A stretch of DNA of 64,000 nt from Casuarius casuarius (GCA_003342895.1 PTFA01000050.1:2470560-2534559); one strand, 5' to 3'; counted from the first letter of the stretch, positions 1 through 12,628 are shown. Notes: generated from the letters alone by a model not told the origin. Program-made: numbers and translations.

Positions 1-1030
1 CTCAGTATAAATTGCAGATACGTGCATTCATATAGAATTTTTTGTCTTTAATTTTCCTTGTCTCTTTGGATTTTTTTCTCCTGAGATTCACAAGGGAAGG
101 GGGTAGGGGGAACAGAGGCTACATAATCCTTTATTCAAACGAAGATGGAGTAGGTAATGTTATTAATAATGTAGACTTTGATATCAAACTTGCTCCTGAC
201 TTAGATATTCAATGGGAAAATCATGTTTCCACCACCTTTGCGATGATAATGGAACCTCTGAAGATATCTGAACTGTAAGATTCATTTCATCAAAATTGCT
301 TCCCGTGAGAAAGAATGTCCCTGTGACCCTCACAAAGCTGGCCCATTACAGAAAGCAGTGTTGCGGACCTATATTGTAACATTATTTTAAGTGTTATGAC
401 TCAGTTGCACATCTGACAACTCTGGTAGTTACTGTTCGGTAGGGAGTTCAGAGTGCTTCCACGCACAGAGCCCTACACCTTGCCGCCCAAGTGAGAAGCG
501 AGATTTATCTACAAGACATCATACAACTGAAAAGCAATATAGCGACTAATAGGTCCGCATGTATGTGTGCACACACACGGGTCCCCTTCCCTTTCCGTAT
601 TTCTACTTGGTGAGCGATGGTACTCAGGTGGTGCATCACACACTGGGCAACATCCAGAGAAATAAAATTCTGGAAATGCCAGACCCCACCAGCCAGCTTA
701 AAGTCCAGCAAGCGCACAGGACCTCGTTACAGAAAACGCTTCCCACGCAGCAAACGCAGGTAACTGCTCGCTGTTAACAACTGTACGATGGCCTGAAGAC
801 CACAGCCAGCAGCGGGAGCCCCCCGCGCCACAGAGCGTTCCCAACCCAAAAGAGGAGACAGCCCCGTCTTGGAGCATGCCTGTCATTCCCCAGAGCCTGC
901 ACGCTGCAGCGCTCGAGTCCGCTCCCCCTTGAGCCACCTCTTTACTGGAAATGCCTGCAATATTCTTCCCTTGACAGTGTCACTGGGGATTTTTGTTTAA
1001 AATGCAGCATCTCAAAATCTGGACTACAGC
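1..1030. other. Non-coding stretch, left end of window
   Basis: No exon is recognised. A pyrimidine-rich tract near 45-83 ends in an AG and is followed by an open frame to 278, but that frame has no ATG at its start and resembles no protein I know. A modest GC-rich patch lies near 780-930 with a few CpGs. Short overlapping ORFs there are explained by local GC content. Confidence 0.55.
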
Positions 1031-1115
1031 AACTAGAGCCCATGGCGCCGGGCAGGGGAGCAGGGGCCGGGGCAGCGGGACAGGGGCTCCACGGGGCTCT
1101 CGGGTCCCACAAGGG
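1031..1115 (+). other. G-quadruplex-prone GC patch
   Basis: The plus strand carries at least six runs of three or four G between about 1050 and 1086, separated by loops of 2 to 4 bases. The pattern G3+N1-7 repeated four or more times is the standard intramolecular quadruplex motif. The patch is GC-rich but only about 85 bp long, too short for a CpG island. No gene start is evident beside it. Confidence 0.6.
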
Positions 1116-4100
1116 CGCTGACAGCAGCCACCTTCGAACTCAGCTTTGCTGAGAACATCCTTCCCCACCTGGATGGCTCCACACTCCAAAAAGGCTCATG
1201 AAAATACCAGCAACAGGAAAGGGTCTGCAATACCAGAGTTTAGCTTCCTGCCTACAACTCCTTAAGAGGGAATATGACTTGCCCCTAAATCAATCTTCTG
1301 CACACACAGTCCAGGCTGCCCGGACTGGCCTTGCCGGTGTCCCGCCAGCACCGCATGGCCACGCTCCCCAGCTCCTCCGCCGCCCCGCAAAAATTCCTTG
1401 GGCAGCAGCTCTTCTACCTCTGGGTATTTTGTTTTACAACTACTATTCCTTCTCTCTCTTTTTGTTACCTTTGTGGCTTTCAATCATTTTCAGTACAAAG
1501 TTGGGCACTTCGTATGACATCTTGCATTGGTGAAAGGACCTGGATTGCTGGATCAGATTTATAAAGCAAGAAAAATCTGATTACTGTTTTTTTTTTTTTT
1601 CTTTTTGGTAGGCTGGGGGTTGGGACTTTCCATCTAATAAGAACAGCTGGACTCCGAGCTCTTTCAAGAGCAGAAATGTTGCTTCAGGTTCATTTCCACA
1701 ACCCCATAGTGCTGCATTTATTATTTGCTTTTACTCACAAACTAGTTGTGGTTACAAAAAAAACCCTCTTCCAAACAAATGACATTTTATCTTTTTCTCC
1801 ACAGGAGAATAAGGTTGACTGCTACTTGTGCTTTGAGGTTTGGATATGATTGAGATGAAACATCTGTTAAGAAAAAAGGTGTGGGGGGGACTTTTTTCTG
1901 CTAAAAATATCATGTCTTTTTTTTTTTTTTCTTCCACCAAACTTGAAACATGTGATGAAATTCAACTTTTAAAATATAACCCTGGAGCTACTTGAAACTA
2001 TAAAAGTCTCCTCAGTATCTGAGGCAAGTCAGAATTTCCACTGTTCAAGCTGGGCTTTTATGAAGAGCAGACTTTAGAGAAAGCTGTAATCTGTCTAGGT
2101 AACAAAGGGCACTTGTTCTGCCTGGTGAGGTAAAACTTTGGGTTTCTGTAGCTACTGCAGCAGAAGTGGAGTTGAAGCACACAAAAGCACCCTGACTGAT
2201 ACACACTTTGAATTTGCAATTGCAACTGGCAAAAGCAATCTGCTTTTCACTGAAATTGCCTCTGTGTCTGGATGTACATGCTTGTGCATTTGTTGGGTTC
2301 GGCAAGATGACAGGTTGTTGTGTCTCAAATATCCAGCCCCAAGGTTCAGGCATCGCTCCAGCTTTACAAACTGCATAAAACGATGGCTCCTGAATTCGAG
2401 CTCGGCTAGATGGTTTCTACTTCTGAATGCATGGTAGAAAAGCAAGAAATATTTAATCTTGCCATAAACTGTATCATCACATGAGATACTCAGAGAGGTG
2501 AAACCACTACAGGTAGGAGAGAAAGGACTTACAGGAGCATGCACAGGGGATCTAAATAAAAGGCCACTGCAGAAAGCTCTCACAAACCCAGCAATATGAG
2601 CACTCCAAAAACTTGGTTGCCTGGCTGTGTCAAGGTCAAGTCAAACACAGGAGAACTGGGAACTTTAGGAATACTTGGAAGTCACAGCAGGACATATTGT
2701 CTATTAATTGCAGCCACTATTCAAGGTTCCTAAAATGAATTTAATGTTTCATGTAAAGGCAATAGATCTGAAACAAATATATTGTCCTCTGAAATAGCAA
2801 GGGCCAAAACTTCTTTCAACTACAAGAGCATAAAACTGGAATGATTCCATGAACACCAGCATGAAAGTATTATCTGGCCCCAAATCTTTGCCTGGAAATA
2901 CGCTCTAGTTTCACATGGGTAAAAAAAAAAAGAGAGTCACAAGAGAGTCAGAGAAGAATGGCATTTTGACTCACTTTTCAAAAACATGTTTAATAAAACC
3001 TCCACGAACTGTGGTCAAAGCTACAAGAAAAATAACTGGTAATAATCGTTGCTGGGAAATTAAAAGTAGAAAAGGACCTTTGTTCTTCAAGTAGAATAAA
3101 TGAAACCACTGGTATTCATCATGCTTCCAGAGAGATTGTTTTCGAACTCCTAACTGACTTGTTCCCATATTTCAGTCTTTGTTCTTGGTGATGGATGTCC
3201 TGGGGCAAAGCTCAAGTACTTTTTTATACTGCTGCACATGTATAGTGATGTATCTTTATCTCTATACCTTACACATTATATCAGTGGTCTCCCCCAGATG
3301 CTCCTGAGCCCCTCAGTTTGCCAAGGCGTAACCAATGGTAGATCCTGCCTTCAAACTTCGTTGCCGCTGCAGAGGCAGGAGAGCAGGACACGGAGGCAAA
3401 CACGGCTGGTCACATCCAGCTAGCCCAGATGATGATACAGGTTTGACAGCAAGTCTGTCCACAGTGAGCAACCAGTCAGGTATTGTGATTGCTACCCAAC
3501 CCAGACTAGATGAACAGCTCGCTCGGATACATCCCCACTTGCTACAGATCCTCCTCTGATGTTGACAGCCCAAGAGAAACGTCAGCAGCCCAGACCGATA
3601 CGGTGAGTCCTGATTACTCAGTGCCAAATTAGGCACAAGACTCATGTCACTGGCTCCCATTTCTCTCCACTCCAGCCCCGGCCCTGGCTGAGCCCCGCTG
3701 CTCCCCGCCGGCTCCACTCATGGCTGTGCACAGCCAGCTGGGCCCGTGAGCTGCTGAGCAAGCGCCGAGGCACACGGCCACACCAGGGAGCTACGTGGTA
3801 CCTCTGGGGTGAGCAAGGCAAATGGATGAGATCTCCCTATGCTGCTTCCTTCTGCCCTTCGTTTCTCCTGCTCCCCACAGGTGCCTGAATGGTCTGGGTC
3901 TCCCATGGGGAGAAGGGAGCAACCAGAGAGACTGCTAGACCTTGGTTTTCAACCGATATCCACCAGAGCCTTTTTGCCCTCCAGCAAAGTGGCTCACACC
4001 TGGCTGAGGGTAAATGAATATTCTTAGTATCAATGGATCCTTTTTTAAAGGCAACTCAGACCCTTAGCTTCTCTGTGAAAGCAGGAAAAGTTGCCAGTCT

Positions 4101-4330
4101 TGGGTAGAAGTAAACAGTACGGAAAAACAAGTTGTTATAAATACCTGAACATGCATATAATATTATTTTAAAAGCTTTACATGTTTTGAAGTGTTCACTA
4201 AGGATCTACTCTTTGCTTTCTGAAGTGCTTGTTCACGTCCCTTTTCAGTTTTCTACTGAAATCTTATTTTATACGTTACACAAAATTAGTATTTTTAATA
4301 TTATTATCTGGCATTCTTCAGCCACCATAA
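1116..4330. other. AT-rich non-coding stretch with homopolymers and a GC patch
   Basis: T14 runs lie at 1587-1600 and 1917-1930, and an A-run followed by two near-identical AGAGAGTCA units lies at 2921-2952. A GC-richer patch with scattered CpGs lies at 3650-3790. On the plus strand 3569-3602 is bounded by AG upstream and GTGAGT downstream and could be a 34-nt exon, but nothing supports this beyond the splice signals. A pyrimidine tract ending in CAG before 1801 is followed by an 11-codon open stretch that lacks a good donor. No protein family is recognised. Confidence 0.5.
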
Positions 4331-4430
4331 AGAATAGATAGGCTTTTAGGATTGGAAAGGATAGTTGTGTGCTATACCTTCAAACCCTCTGTTCATCACA
4401 GTGCAAGAGACAGAAGAACAGACCCAGATT
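4331..4430 (-). repeat. Possible degraded CR1 3'-end fragment (reverse orientation)
   Basis: The stretch around 4331-4400 reads like the reverse complement of an avian or reptilian CR1 tail: an AGAATAGATAGG-like start, then TTTTAGGATTGGAAAGGAT, then a poorly matching continuation. CR1 LINEs are the main avian retrotransposon and are usually 5'-truncated, so isolated 3' ends are expected. Divergence is high and no terminal 8-bp repeat is intact, so the family call is tentative. Confidence 0.4.
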
Positions 4431-4565
4431 CAGGAAACTCCAGGCTGTGTTCTCAGCTCTGCTGTTCTGTCCTTCAACCAACATTCAGCTTCCTTGTGTG
4501 TGTTCATAACATCTTTCCAGCACTGTAGAATGAGCTGAATATGGGGATTAACATGAAATTGTTAC
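4425..4565 (+). repeat. Possible MIR/CORE-SINE-like relic
   Basis: The order of motifs follows a MIR element read forward: a CCCAGATTCAGGAAACTC-like tRNA-derived block, a CAGCTCTGCTGTTCTG block, then CACTGTAGAATGAG followed by ATATGGGGATTAA, corresponding to the CTGTAAAATGGGGATAA core. Matches are partial and gapped. It could be another tRNA-derived SINE. Confidence 0.4.
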
Positions 4566-7500
4566 TTAAAGCAGTTCGGATCTTCCCAGCCTAATGCAGA
4601 GGATAAATAACCCAGAAGAAAATTCTCCAACCATAGACAAAACACACCATTTATCAAAAATTATCATTCAGCACACGTAGGAGGTGGTGGGTTGTCAGCT
4701 AGAGAGGGTGATATCCTACGTGCAGAGAACAGGCACGGCACAAGCAGTGAATTGCACACCCCATGCGCAGCAGCGGTCAGCACGGACAGGGAGAGTTCAC
4801 CCTCCGCGGCAACCAAAGAGCTCGCTTTTCACCTCCGCTCCATCCTGGCGCTCTGTGCGCTGCTTGCCAGCATGGGTGGGAGCTGTTAGGCACCATAAAG
4901 GTCCATTTGGAAACACCTGGAGACCACTAACTCCTTCCACACAGGCTATGGACAGCCATGGGATGGCAACGGCCTTTCATCACTACGAAGCTGGCCGGAC
5001 TTGAAACGGCAGCTCTGCAAGCAAAAGCTTCTGATCCAAATACCAACCCCCCTCAACTGGAACAGCTAATGTTAAGAAACACTTGTACTTTTTTCTCTCT
5101 CTCTCTCTTTAAAAAAAAAAAAAAAAAGTGCCTTATGCCATAAGATTTTCCTCCCACTCATGGCACACAGCCTACCTGCTTATTATAATTTCCTGGATCT
5201 GTGTATGACCACAGGAAAACTTCTGCTAATCCTACCAGTCTCATGTTCTTTGGTGACTTTTATTCTAACTGCCAAACTAAGCAGTTTTCTCTTGGCACTT
5301 TCCACTGCTCCTTTTTTCCCCCCATGTTCTCTGGTACCCCTTGCAATTCGCAGGAACCAGCTATCGGCTCCCCGTGCAGGTAGGGGCCAGCTGCTGGCCA
5401 GATAACGGGGGCTGCTGGCGGTGGGTCAGGCCTGAAGCTGAACATATTTCTCAGAGTTGGCTCCACTTCATTGCGAGTAGTAGGAAAGGGAAGATCAGAA
5501 ACCTCTTGACAGCCAAAAAATGCAGCAAATGATCACCAGTTAGAGGTGACCACATACCAGAAATTTGCTTTAGATGAGTATATGCTAAGTGTATAGGATT
5601 ATCAACAACTCCTTAAAACGCAGAGTTCCCACACGATATCCCAGAAGACCAACCACAAGAGCACTTTTAAGGCGGAATTATTAGCACTGCCTTTGCAGTA
5701 TCGGTGATGAACAGGTATTTGGTTCAAGAGCACAGAGAAGGAACCTTCGAGTTCTGCTAGGCACCATGCCTACCACGTCCATAACAGCTGTAACAGTGCT
5801 GAGACAAAGCAACTTGTTTTCAAGACACAATCTATGTATTTTCTATAAGTACACTGAAGTTTCATGTAAATAATACTTAGAAAATTACTTAAGCTTTAGA
5901 ACATAAAAGCAATAACAACCGTCACAACTGAAGGCATTAACTAGAAAGGTGCAGGTAGTTTGAAGTAATTGCCTTTGGTAACACATTCGTAATTCAGCCT
6001 AGCACAGTACTTGAAGTATTACCACCAAGAGATGAATATACCAAAGTATGGTAGAAAATGTCTCACGTGCATGTAGCATTTCCATGACACGTACTTCAGA
6101 AAGTCAGCTAAAGTTTGTTAAAATGTCTGCTCAAGTTTTCCTGTGCTGACAAACTTACAATCTATTTGGGCCCAAGGACCATACCTTGCCATCCTTTCTC
6201 CAAGTTGATAACCCAACAGATAATCTTCCAATTACCAACTTTGAAAACAACTGTTTTACCATGAACCAAAGTCTTTACTGAGTTTTTACCTGACAAAAAG
6301 GGGAGAGGAAATTATCTCGCAATACAAGAGAGCACTCACTGCAATGTGTTGTGCCCCGNCTTGTCTGGGACAGGGATGGCAGGGGAAGCACGTGCTGCTG
6401 TGTGCATGTCTGGGAAGGTGGCAGCACTGGGCATAATTTCAGCAGCCGTAAACCACTAGTGCATTCTATACTATCGGTTTCCTGTTTGCTTATCAGTTGT
6501 TATTAAAAGCCAAAAATATCTACGCTGCTCTTGACAGTGAAACTCTGTTAACCATGCCTCTGTCCCCACCTGACCACAGAGTCCCTGGATGCTGGACTCT
6601 AAGAAAGAAGAGATGAAGGACCAACTGGACATACTGGTAAAACCTTGAAAAACAAATAACAACATAAAGAATATAATGAATTACGAGTAAATTAATCCTG
6701 TTTCTATGATTGCGCACATGCTATCAAAAGTGACTCCAAAGCACAGAACAGTCCATTTGAAAGTTGAATCTCAAAACCCTGGTGTATCAGTGAGTGAAAT
6801 TCTGCTTTGTTGAATACAACATGCCTTACTTGAAGGTTTAGAAATTCCACAATGTCTTGTAAATGTACAAAAAGAGCTCTGAGTAGCTCTTTTACAGAGA
6901 TCCGAGATAGATTTTTTTCAGCAGCAATGTGCTTTGAGCTCTGTTGGAGGGCTCTCTAATATTTACGGGCAAAGAGATGACCTGAATAATTCTGTCCTTT
7001 CTGGTACCAGACTAAGGAATGTCTTATATCCAGGGCGTGGAGGGCTGACAGTAATCTGAACGCATGTGGTCTGGGAAGAATATCAGAAATTAGGTTTGTT
7101 GATTCAGGTGAAGCTCTGTCAACCACCTTTGGCAGGACCTCTGGATATCTTGTTCAGATAAGGCACCAGGAAGACTTGGATCTTCTCCAGTCCTCTGCTG
7201 AGAGAATAATAACCAAGACATTGCCCTCAGCTGACAAATGAAACAGGGAACAGATTGTTACCAGCGCAAGAGGCAGCTCCGACAGGTGCAGCACTGGACT
7301 GATCTCACTTTGAGGTGTAAGATTCCTTGTTAGCAGAAACACTTAAGTTAAATTTTCAGAAGAGCAGTGACGTGAGAAATCACATTATCACAGGTACCAA
7401 CTGGGGAGAGAACTAAGCGTCTCCTGAGCTTAAGGACGTCACCTTCAATTCCAAACGGCAGCTGAGGCAAGCGGACAGCTCGGTCACACGGGGCTCCAGA

Positions 7501-8925
7501 GAGGGGGTACTGCAGCAAGCCGGGAATCGCCTCCCTTTCCTTGGGCCAGTCTGTGTCACTGGGAGACTTTCCTGCCACTGGTTTGGATGTCACAAGTGGA
7601 GAGAAAACAGGCTGCACTGAATGCATCTTCTATACATGCAAGGAATAAGAGGGAGGATCCCCAGTTCACTTCAGCCCACAGACTTGGAGTGGTCAGCTAA
7701 GAAAGCCCTCCTGGCTTGCAGGTTTTACCCACAGGAAGCTCCCAAAAGTAAACTCAGGGGAAAGAAGGTGAAAAAAGTTCTAGAAAAACAAGAGTAGGTC
7801 TCTTGAATGATTCCTTAGAAAGCTTGCTTATGCCTTGAAGAGCAGAGGGATAACATGGATGTCAGTACTGAACACTCTAATTTGATACCACAAACACTTC
7901 CTGTCTGCCATTCTGGCTTCCTCGCTGAGACAAAACAAAAAATATCTTCCAATGTTTGTGCTGTTTCAGGCTTATTCCAGGACTGCCTCTAGTCGTTCAG
8001 TTCTGGTGAGCTACTCTTCCATCCAGGGACAAGGAAGAGGAAATTCAAGCTCGTTCATTCCAGACGTGAGGAGTGATGAGGCACATGCCTCATCACATGT
8101 GCAGGTACTGCTGGACCAGAAAGTTTCTGCGTTCAAGCACAAGAAGAGTGTGCACAGCCACGGGGGACTGCCTGTGCGTGGCACAAGTGCTACACGGTAG
8201 GCCAGTGGAAGTCTCTGAAACGAAGAAGGAAAGCGCTGCCAAACTTGGAGGAAAGCTTGCAAAAGAATCCACTGTAGAAATTCTACTCAGTATATCCAAT
8301 TTTTGAATTATTAGTGAAAGAAGAAGGGAAATAGAATAAGAGTGGGTAGTATAATAACAGAGCGAGGTTTCCATTGGTCTCTCTTTTATCTAAGGAGGTC
8401 AGTGACCATATAAGAGAAAATCTCAAAATTTCAATTTACAGTGACTCATCCAGCAGGGAAATCAAAGGCAGGTGCTGGATATAATAGACAACGCTGGTCA
8501 AACTGTTTCTTTCTGCACAGCACTCGGTAAACAGAGTAGCCACTATTGAGTCCTAACCTCTTGTCATGCAGCAACATTGAGTCAACAATCCGCTCTCATG
8601 GCTTAATGCTTTTGATGTTTACTTTGTTCTTTCTATAGTTCAAAAGAAAGCACTAATGCACCAGTCCTCTTACCAAATACAATCTTAATCCCAGAATCCC
8701 GAGCCTTTTGCTGTTGGCCAGTTAAGTCTGTTAAGACGAAAGGATTTGATCAAGCTTTACATAACAACACAGAAGTTAAATCCAGCAAAGAGAGTTCTTT
8801 TTATCTGTACTGCTCAGACGGCTTGGGGGGGTGGGGGGAAGAGAAAAAAGAAGGTAATGAACTTGGCTATGTAAAACAAAATAAGGAATTCAATTATTTC
8901 TCTTATTGCCACTTTGTCTTTTCAG
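4566..8925. other. Non-coding stretch; CT/A simple repeat, small GC patches, one N
   Basis: A (CT)n tract runs into A17 at 5091-5127. The plus-strand segment 5354-5379 lies between a long pyrimidine tract ending in CAG and a GTAGGG donor, so it could be a 26-nt microexon, but its coding content is uninformative. GC-richer patches lie at 5340-5430 and 7430-7530. The latter holds an open minus-strand frame that I do not recognise. Position 6359 is an N. A G-run (G7-T-G6) lies at 8825-8838. Confidence 0.5.
5091..5127. repeat. (CT)n followed by A17
   Basis: A CT dinucleotide run (about 5094-5108) is followed, after TT, by seventeen A (5111-5127). It might be the tail of an old retroposed sequence, but no source sequence is recognisable upstream and no target-site duplication is evident. 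Confidence 0.8.
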
Positions 8926-9211
8926 GGAGAGTCTTCTAAAGAACTCAGATTTATTCTCCAGTCAAGTCACTGAGTGTGAATGCCATAATTCTCCCCTAAC
9001 CCAGAAGAACTGTGGCACCTGCTGTGCTTTTTTGCAAATCTGAGAAATGTTTCTTTTTCATCAGGCATTTTCCTGATTAAAAAAAAAGGAAAAACCCAAC
9101 AACAAAAACCCCAAAAGCCTGAACTAAACTAAGCATTGTAGGTCAAAGGAACATGAGGGGAGAGGAGAACAAGTGTGTACTTTGGAAACAGATGGTCAGT
9201 TCAGAGGAAAG
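8926..9211 (+). other. Candidate internal exon of a plus-strand transcript
   Basis: A strong acceptor (TTTGTCTTTTCAG, ending at 8925) and a near-perfect donor (AAAG then GTAAGTG, from 9212) bound 286 nt. One frame stays open for about 38 codons after the acceptor and is cysteine-rich near its end, then meets a TGA near 9041. The segment therefore could not be a wholly coding internal exon in that frame. It would fit a lncRNA exon, or an exon containing a stop codon. No partner exon was identified. The splice signals are seen; transcription is inferred. Confidence 0.2.
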
Positions 9212-9271
9212 GTAAGTGAAAAACAACTTTGAATAATTAATACTGTATAACACTTATATCAAGAACTTTCC

Positions 9272-9295
9272 TGCGCGCCCCCCCCCCCTTTTTTT
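9272..9295. repeat. C11-T7 homopolymer tract
   Basis: A run of eleven C is followed immediately by seven T, preceded by a short GCGCGC-like stretch. It is a simple-sequence tract likely to vary in length and to cause sequencing error. Confidence 0.85.
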
Positions 9296-9835
9296 AGGCT
9301 CATTTTTCCCATCCTTACTTTGTATTTATAAAGAGAGAAAATAGTCCAATGATTAGATGGTTGCCTGGTACTTGGTAGTTCTGGGTCTTTGTTTTGCCCC
9401 TAATGTCCTTTATGGTCTTAGTCCAATCAACCATGTTTCGGTGTGTCACTACTCTCTATTTGTAAACTCAATTTATCACATCTTCTGGATGACATACGAA
9501 TGTAGACACTTTGAACATATATGTTACACATGTACATATGGAAAGAAAGATACAGAAAAGAGCCATGACATGGTCATCATAGACCTAAGCTACCCACAAT
9601 TCAAGCTGTGCCTCAACAAGGGTCTCCAGTCATGTTTCAGCTTGACTGGGACGTACCTTTTCTGCTAATACTCCTGCAAGTATTATCACAATCATCTAAC
9701 AATAACATGCCAACAAGGAGGAGAAAGTTATACAAGAAAAGTGAAGCATCCTGCTCTAGCACAATGCTTCTGGTATCCTGTGTTAGTCATAAGCTGATTT
9801 TCAATACCCCATTCAAGAGGTGGTTCTGGAAAGCA

Positions 9836-9985
9836 GTGGAGGCCGTCCCCAGCAGGGAGAGCGGAGCGAGGAGGGAAGGGCCGGCCCAGCCGCGGCTGCG
9901 CTCCCGTGCCCGGGCCCTGCCGGCAGCGGTCTCCTGCCTCCCAAGGGGAAGGACGCCCCGGCACAGCTCTCCCCTGCCAGCAGCA
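9836..9985. promoter_or_regulatory. Short CpG-rich patch
   Basis: About 150 bp of sharply higher GC with many CpGs sits inside AT-rich flanks. The overlapping ORFs on both strands here are explained by the low stop-codon frequency of GC-rich DNA. It is too short for a classical CpG island. It could be a small unmethylated regulatory element or a gene-conversion hotspot trace. Confidence 0.4.
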
Positions 9986-10715
9986 CACAAGGCAGGGGCC
10001 ACCCGCTGCTATCTGCACCTTGGGTTTGCTACTCGGCTTCTTCAGAAAAAGTGAGGCACATCAGAAGTAATAACGTGAAACTGCTCTTGCTGGCACTGAA
10101 AGACTGAAATTACAGTAGCCTAAAAGGTTTTACACCTTAATGTTAACAATCCTGCTGCTGACTAGCCTGAAAACATCATGCATTGTACCGTTTGCTGTGC
10201 AAGACAACGCTACGCAATAAAGCAGAAAAGCAGAGGCAAGTAAAAGGTAGAATGAGACATGGAGAAACAAAATTATTCACCTCACTGGCATGTAATTTCC
10301 TTCCTCCGTTAAGTAGTTTCTACTATAATTCTGACAATTAAAAAAAGCTACCCACTATTACAGGTCTGTCCCATTACGAGCTGAAAGGAAACCTGTGGCA
10401 AAGTTAAATACTGAAACATGATGGTCCCTGTTAACAAACACTGACCCCATCATACAAGTACTTCTTGCTTTTGTATTTAACAGGAGCCCACAGGCACCAG
10501 GTGAAACGGAGCTCCCACACACACACCCCAGCACGTATTCTTTGGAAACTAAAGACATCACCAAAACACGAGGTCCAAGAAATACAGTATATTAACGCAC
10601 GTCACAGGTGAGGAGTTGGAATGCAGCCATGGAGAATATTTCAAGATCTATTCCAGCATCCTGACTACAAAAACCTCTAGTTTTCTTATTTCCCCACACT
10701 CTAAGCTCACATACT
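9986..10715. other. Non-coding stretch
   Basis: AT-rich sequence without a convincing exon. A GTGAGG donor-like site follows CACAG near 10600, but no matching acceptor frame was found. Nothing else stands out. Confidence 0.5.
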
Positions 10716-10787
10716 GTTTCATCTGGCATGAGCAACATATTATAAATACACGTTTCATCTGGCATGAGCAATATACTATAAATACAT
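10716..10787 (+). repeat. 36-bp tandem duplication, two copies
   Basis: Two adjacent 36-bp units (10716-10751 and 10752-10787) both begin GTTTCATCTGGCATGAGCAA and end in TATAAATACA plus one base. They differ at about three positions. The high identity against the degraded background suggests a fairly recent slippage or replication duplication. The unit does not match a repeat family I know. Confidence 0.85.
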
Positions 10788-12628
10788 ACAAGCACTAAGC
10801 AATGCTAAGTGCTGTAGCAACAATGTTATTGATGCAGCCACAATTCGTTGAAACATTTTTCAGTTCAAAATGAAGTTACTTTTACAGTGGCTGATGCTTA
10901 AAATCAAGTTTCTTTCCAGTAGTTCTTTAGGCTTGCTTAGCTCAGTCTCAGCAACTCCTAGAGAACAAGACAGCAGCAATTTTGATTCAGCAGTGGTGCA
11001 ATTTTGCAGCCTTTTTAAAGTCCGGATAACAGATCCACAAATGCAGAGCTCAAGACTCCTGTGCTACAAATCAATGAGTAGTCCCTGAGCGGAACTTGAT
11101 AGCAGCATTCATTCCAATACGGGTAAGGAGGTGCCAAGAAAAGTGCATTTTCAGTTTCTAGAAGAGAGCAAGCAGCAGCCAATCACACAGGCTGACCACT
11201 CAGAAAAAAGAACAGGGAGATATTAGATGTTTAGTCAGTACATTAAATAAAAAAAGTAGTAATGGTAATAAAAATAAGGTCAGAATACCAGTCAGAATAC
11301 CATATTATAGGCATGAGAAAAGTATTTTTGGTATCCGCAGTTCACTAACATACAAAATTCCCTTAACATACAAGCAGATAGTGACTGGAAAGTTACTGAT
11401 GCAAAAAGTTACATCCTTGCCTATACCTTGAGCCTAAATTCACAATTCAATTCTGGCAATTGGATTTTGCCAATATACAAAAGGGATAATAATTTTTATA
11501 TTATAATATTATTATAATATTTATACTCTCTAAATATATTCAGTACAACAAACTGTTACAGCAAGTAGGCAGTAAACAATATCCTAAGCTGTTGCTAAAG
11601 GATGTGCAGCTAGCAATTCCACATTAAGTCTTCACGACCTCTGTAAGCACTACCTCTGTCCCTCTTTTTGCAGGGACAGAGACTTTTTTTTCTAGGCTAA
11701 ATTATTTAAATTGAAAACCAGAAAAAATTGGTTTGAAGTCTGTTAGAATCCTGGCCATCTTCTAGACAGCAGTCTCTACCCCCAGAAACAAAGAACTGGA
11801 ATATAGAAGGGCAGCACTTCCCAAGTAAAACTTGACATGATTCTTTGCTCTAAATAAACTAGGCAAATTGCTTCCATTCCCCTCTAATATAGATCTAGCA
11901 CACAGTCCACACAACCACTTGGTCGGCCAGAGAAACTCCCAAAGACTTTCTGAAGCCTCATTTCCTTGCTTGTTCACAGGAGTGGTGGACAGTGTCCTCA
12001 ATTCGATGTCCTCTGTTCATCAACCCCCACTTCCCCCACTTAAGTCCAACGTGCCTCAGGCAGCATCCATGCTCGAGGTCCCAAAATCTTGTTCCCACCA
12101 CAACAGTGATTCCCTTTCCATTGCAACGAGAGTCCTGACCACAGAGGAAGAGATGAGCTTAGCCTCCGGAAGAAATTATCTGAGGCAATAAGGATTCCTG
12201 TCACTTTCAAGAGAAATGAACTGAGTAGCATTCTCTGATCTGTATTAGAAACGAATGCAGGAGTTTAAGCCTGGTACGTGTGCCTCAGAAGGGCCTAGCA
12301 CAAAATCCGGTGCTACCATCTCCAGTGACCACCGCTGGTGGTGGCAGTGAGAGTCACCACTGCTACCATTGCCGATGGAAGTATCTGGGAAAAAAACTGT
12401 AAGTCCCTGAATTAATACACTTGGTCTCTATGATACAACCGGGCAACTTTTTTCAATACTCAGAGGACGGTGGTGAGAGATGCAGAAATATCCTACTCCT
12501 GGCCTGTTCAGCAGACAAAAGCAACAGACAAGAACCACGCTGCCCAGGGCGCCTGCTCAGGCTGACTTTTTTGCTGACTTGTTCCAACATCCCTTAATAT
12601 TAACCAAGAAGTTTTGTTCTTTAAATAC
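10788..12628. other. AT-rich non-coding stretch with a 12-bp tandem and a possible plus-strand exon start
   Basis: A 12-bp unit GTCAGAATACCA is tandemly doubled at 11279-11302. An AT palindrome cluster lies at 11490-11525. On the plus strand a pyrimidine-rich acceptor (TTCCTTGCTTGTTCACAG) ends near 11980 and the following frame is open for about 70 codons to a TAA near 12190. It is serine- and proline-rich with no recognised domain. Near 12315-12375 short CCACC/GGTGG inverted words could form a small hairpin. Confidence 0.4.
11279..11302 (+). repeat. 12-bp perfect tandem duplication
   Basis: GTCAGAATACCA is present twice in direct succession with no mismatch. Confidence 0.85.

Noticed and set aside
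2152..2583. 143-codon minus-strand ORF
   Set aside because: No recognised domain and no splice-bounded support. The only donor-like site (near 2530) would define a 19-nt segment.
5111..5127. A17 run as poly(A) tail of a processed pseudogene
   Set aside because: No gene-like sequence precedes it, the tract is preceded by CT repeats, and no flanking direct repeats are visible.
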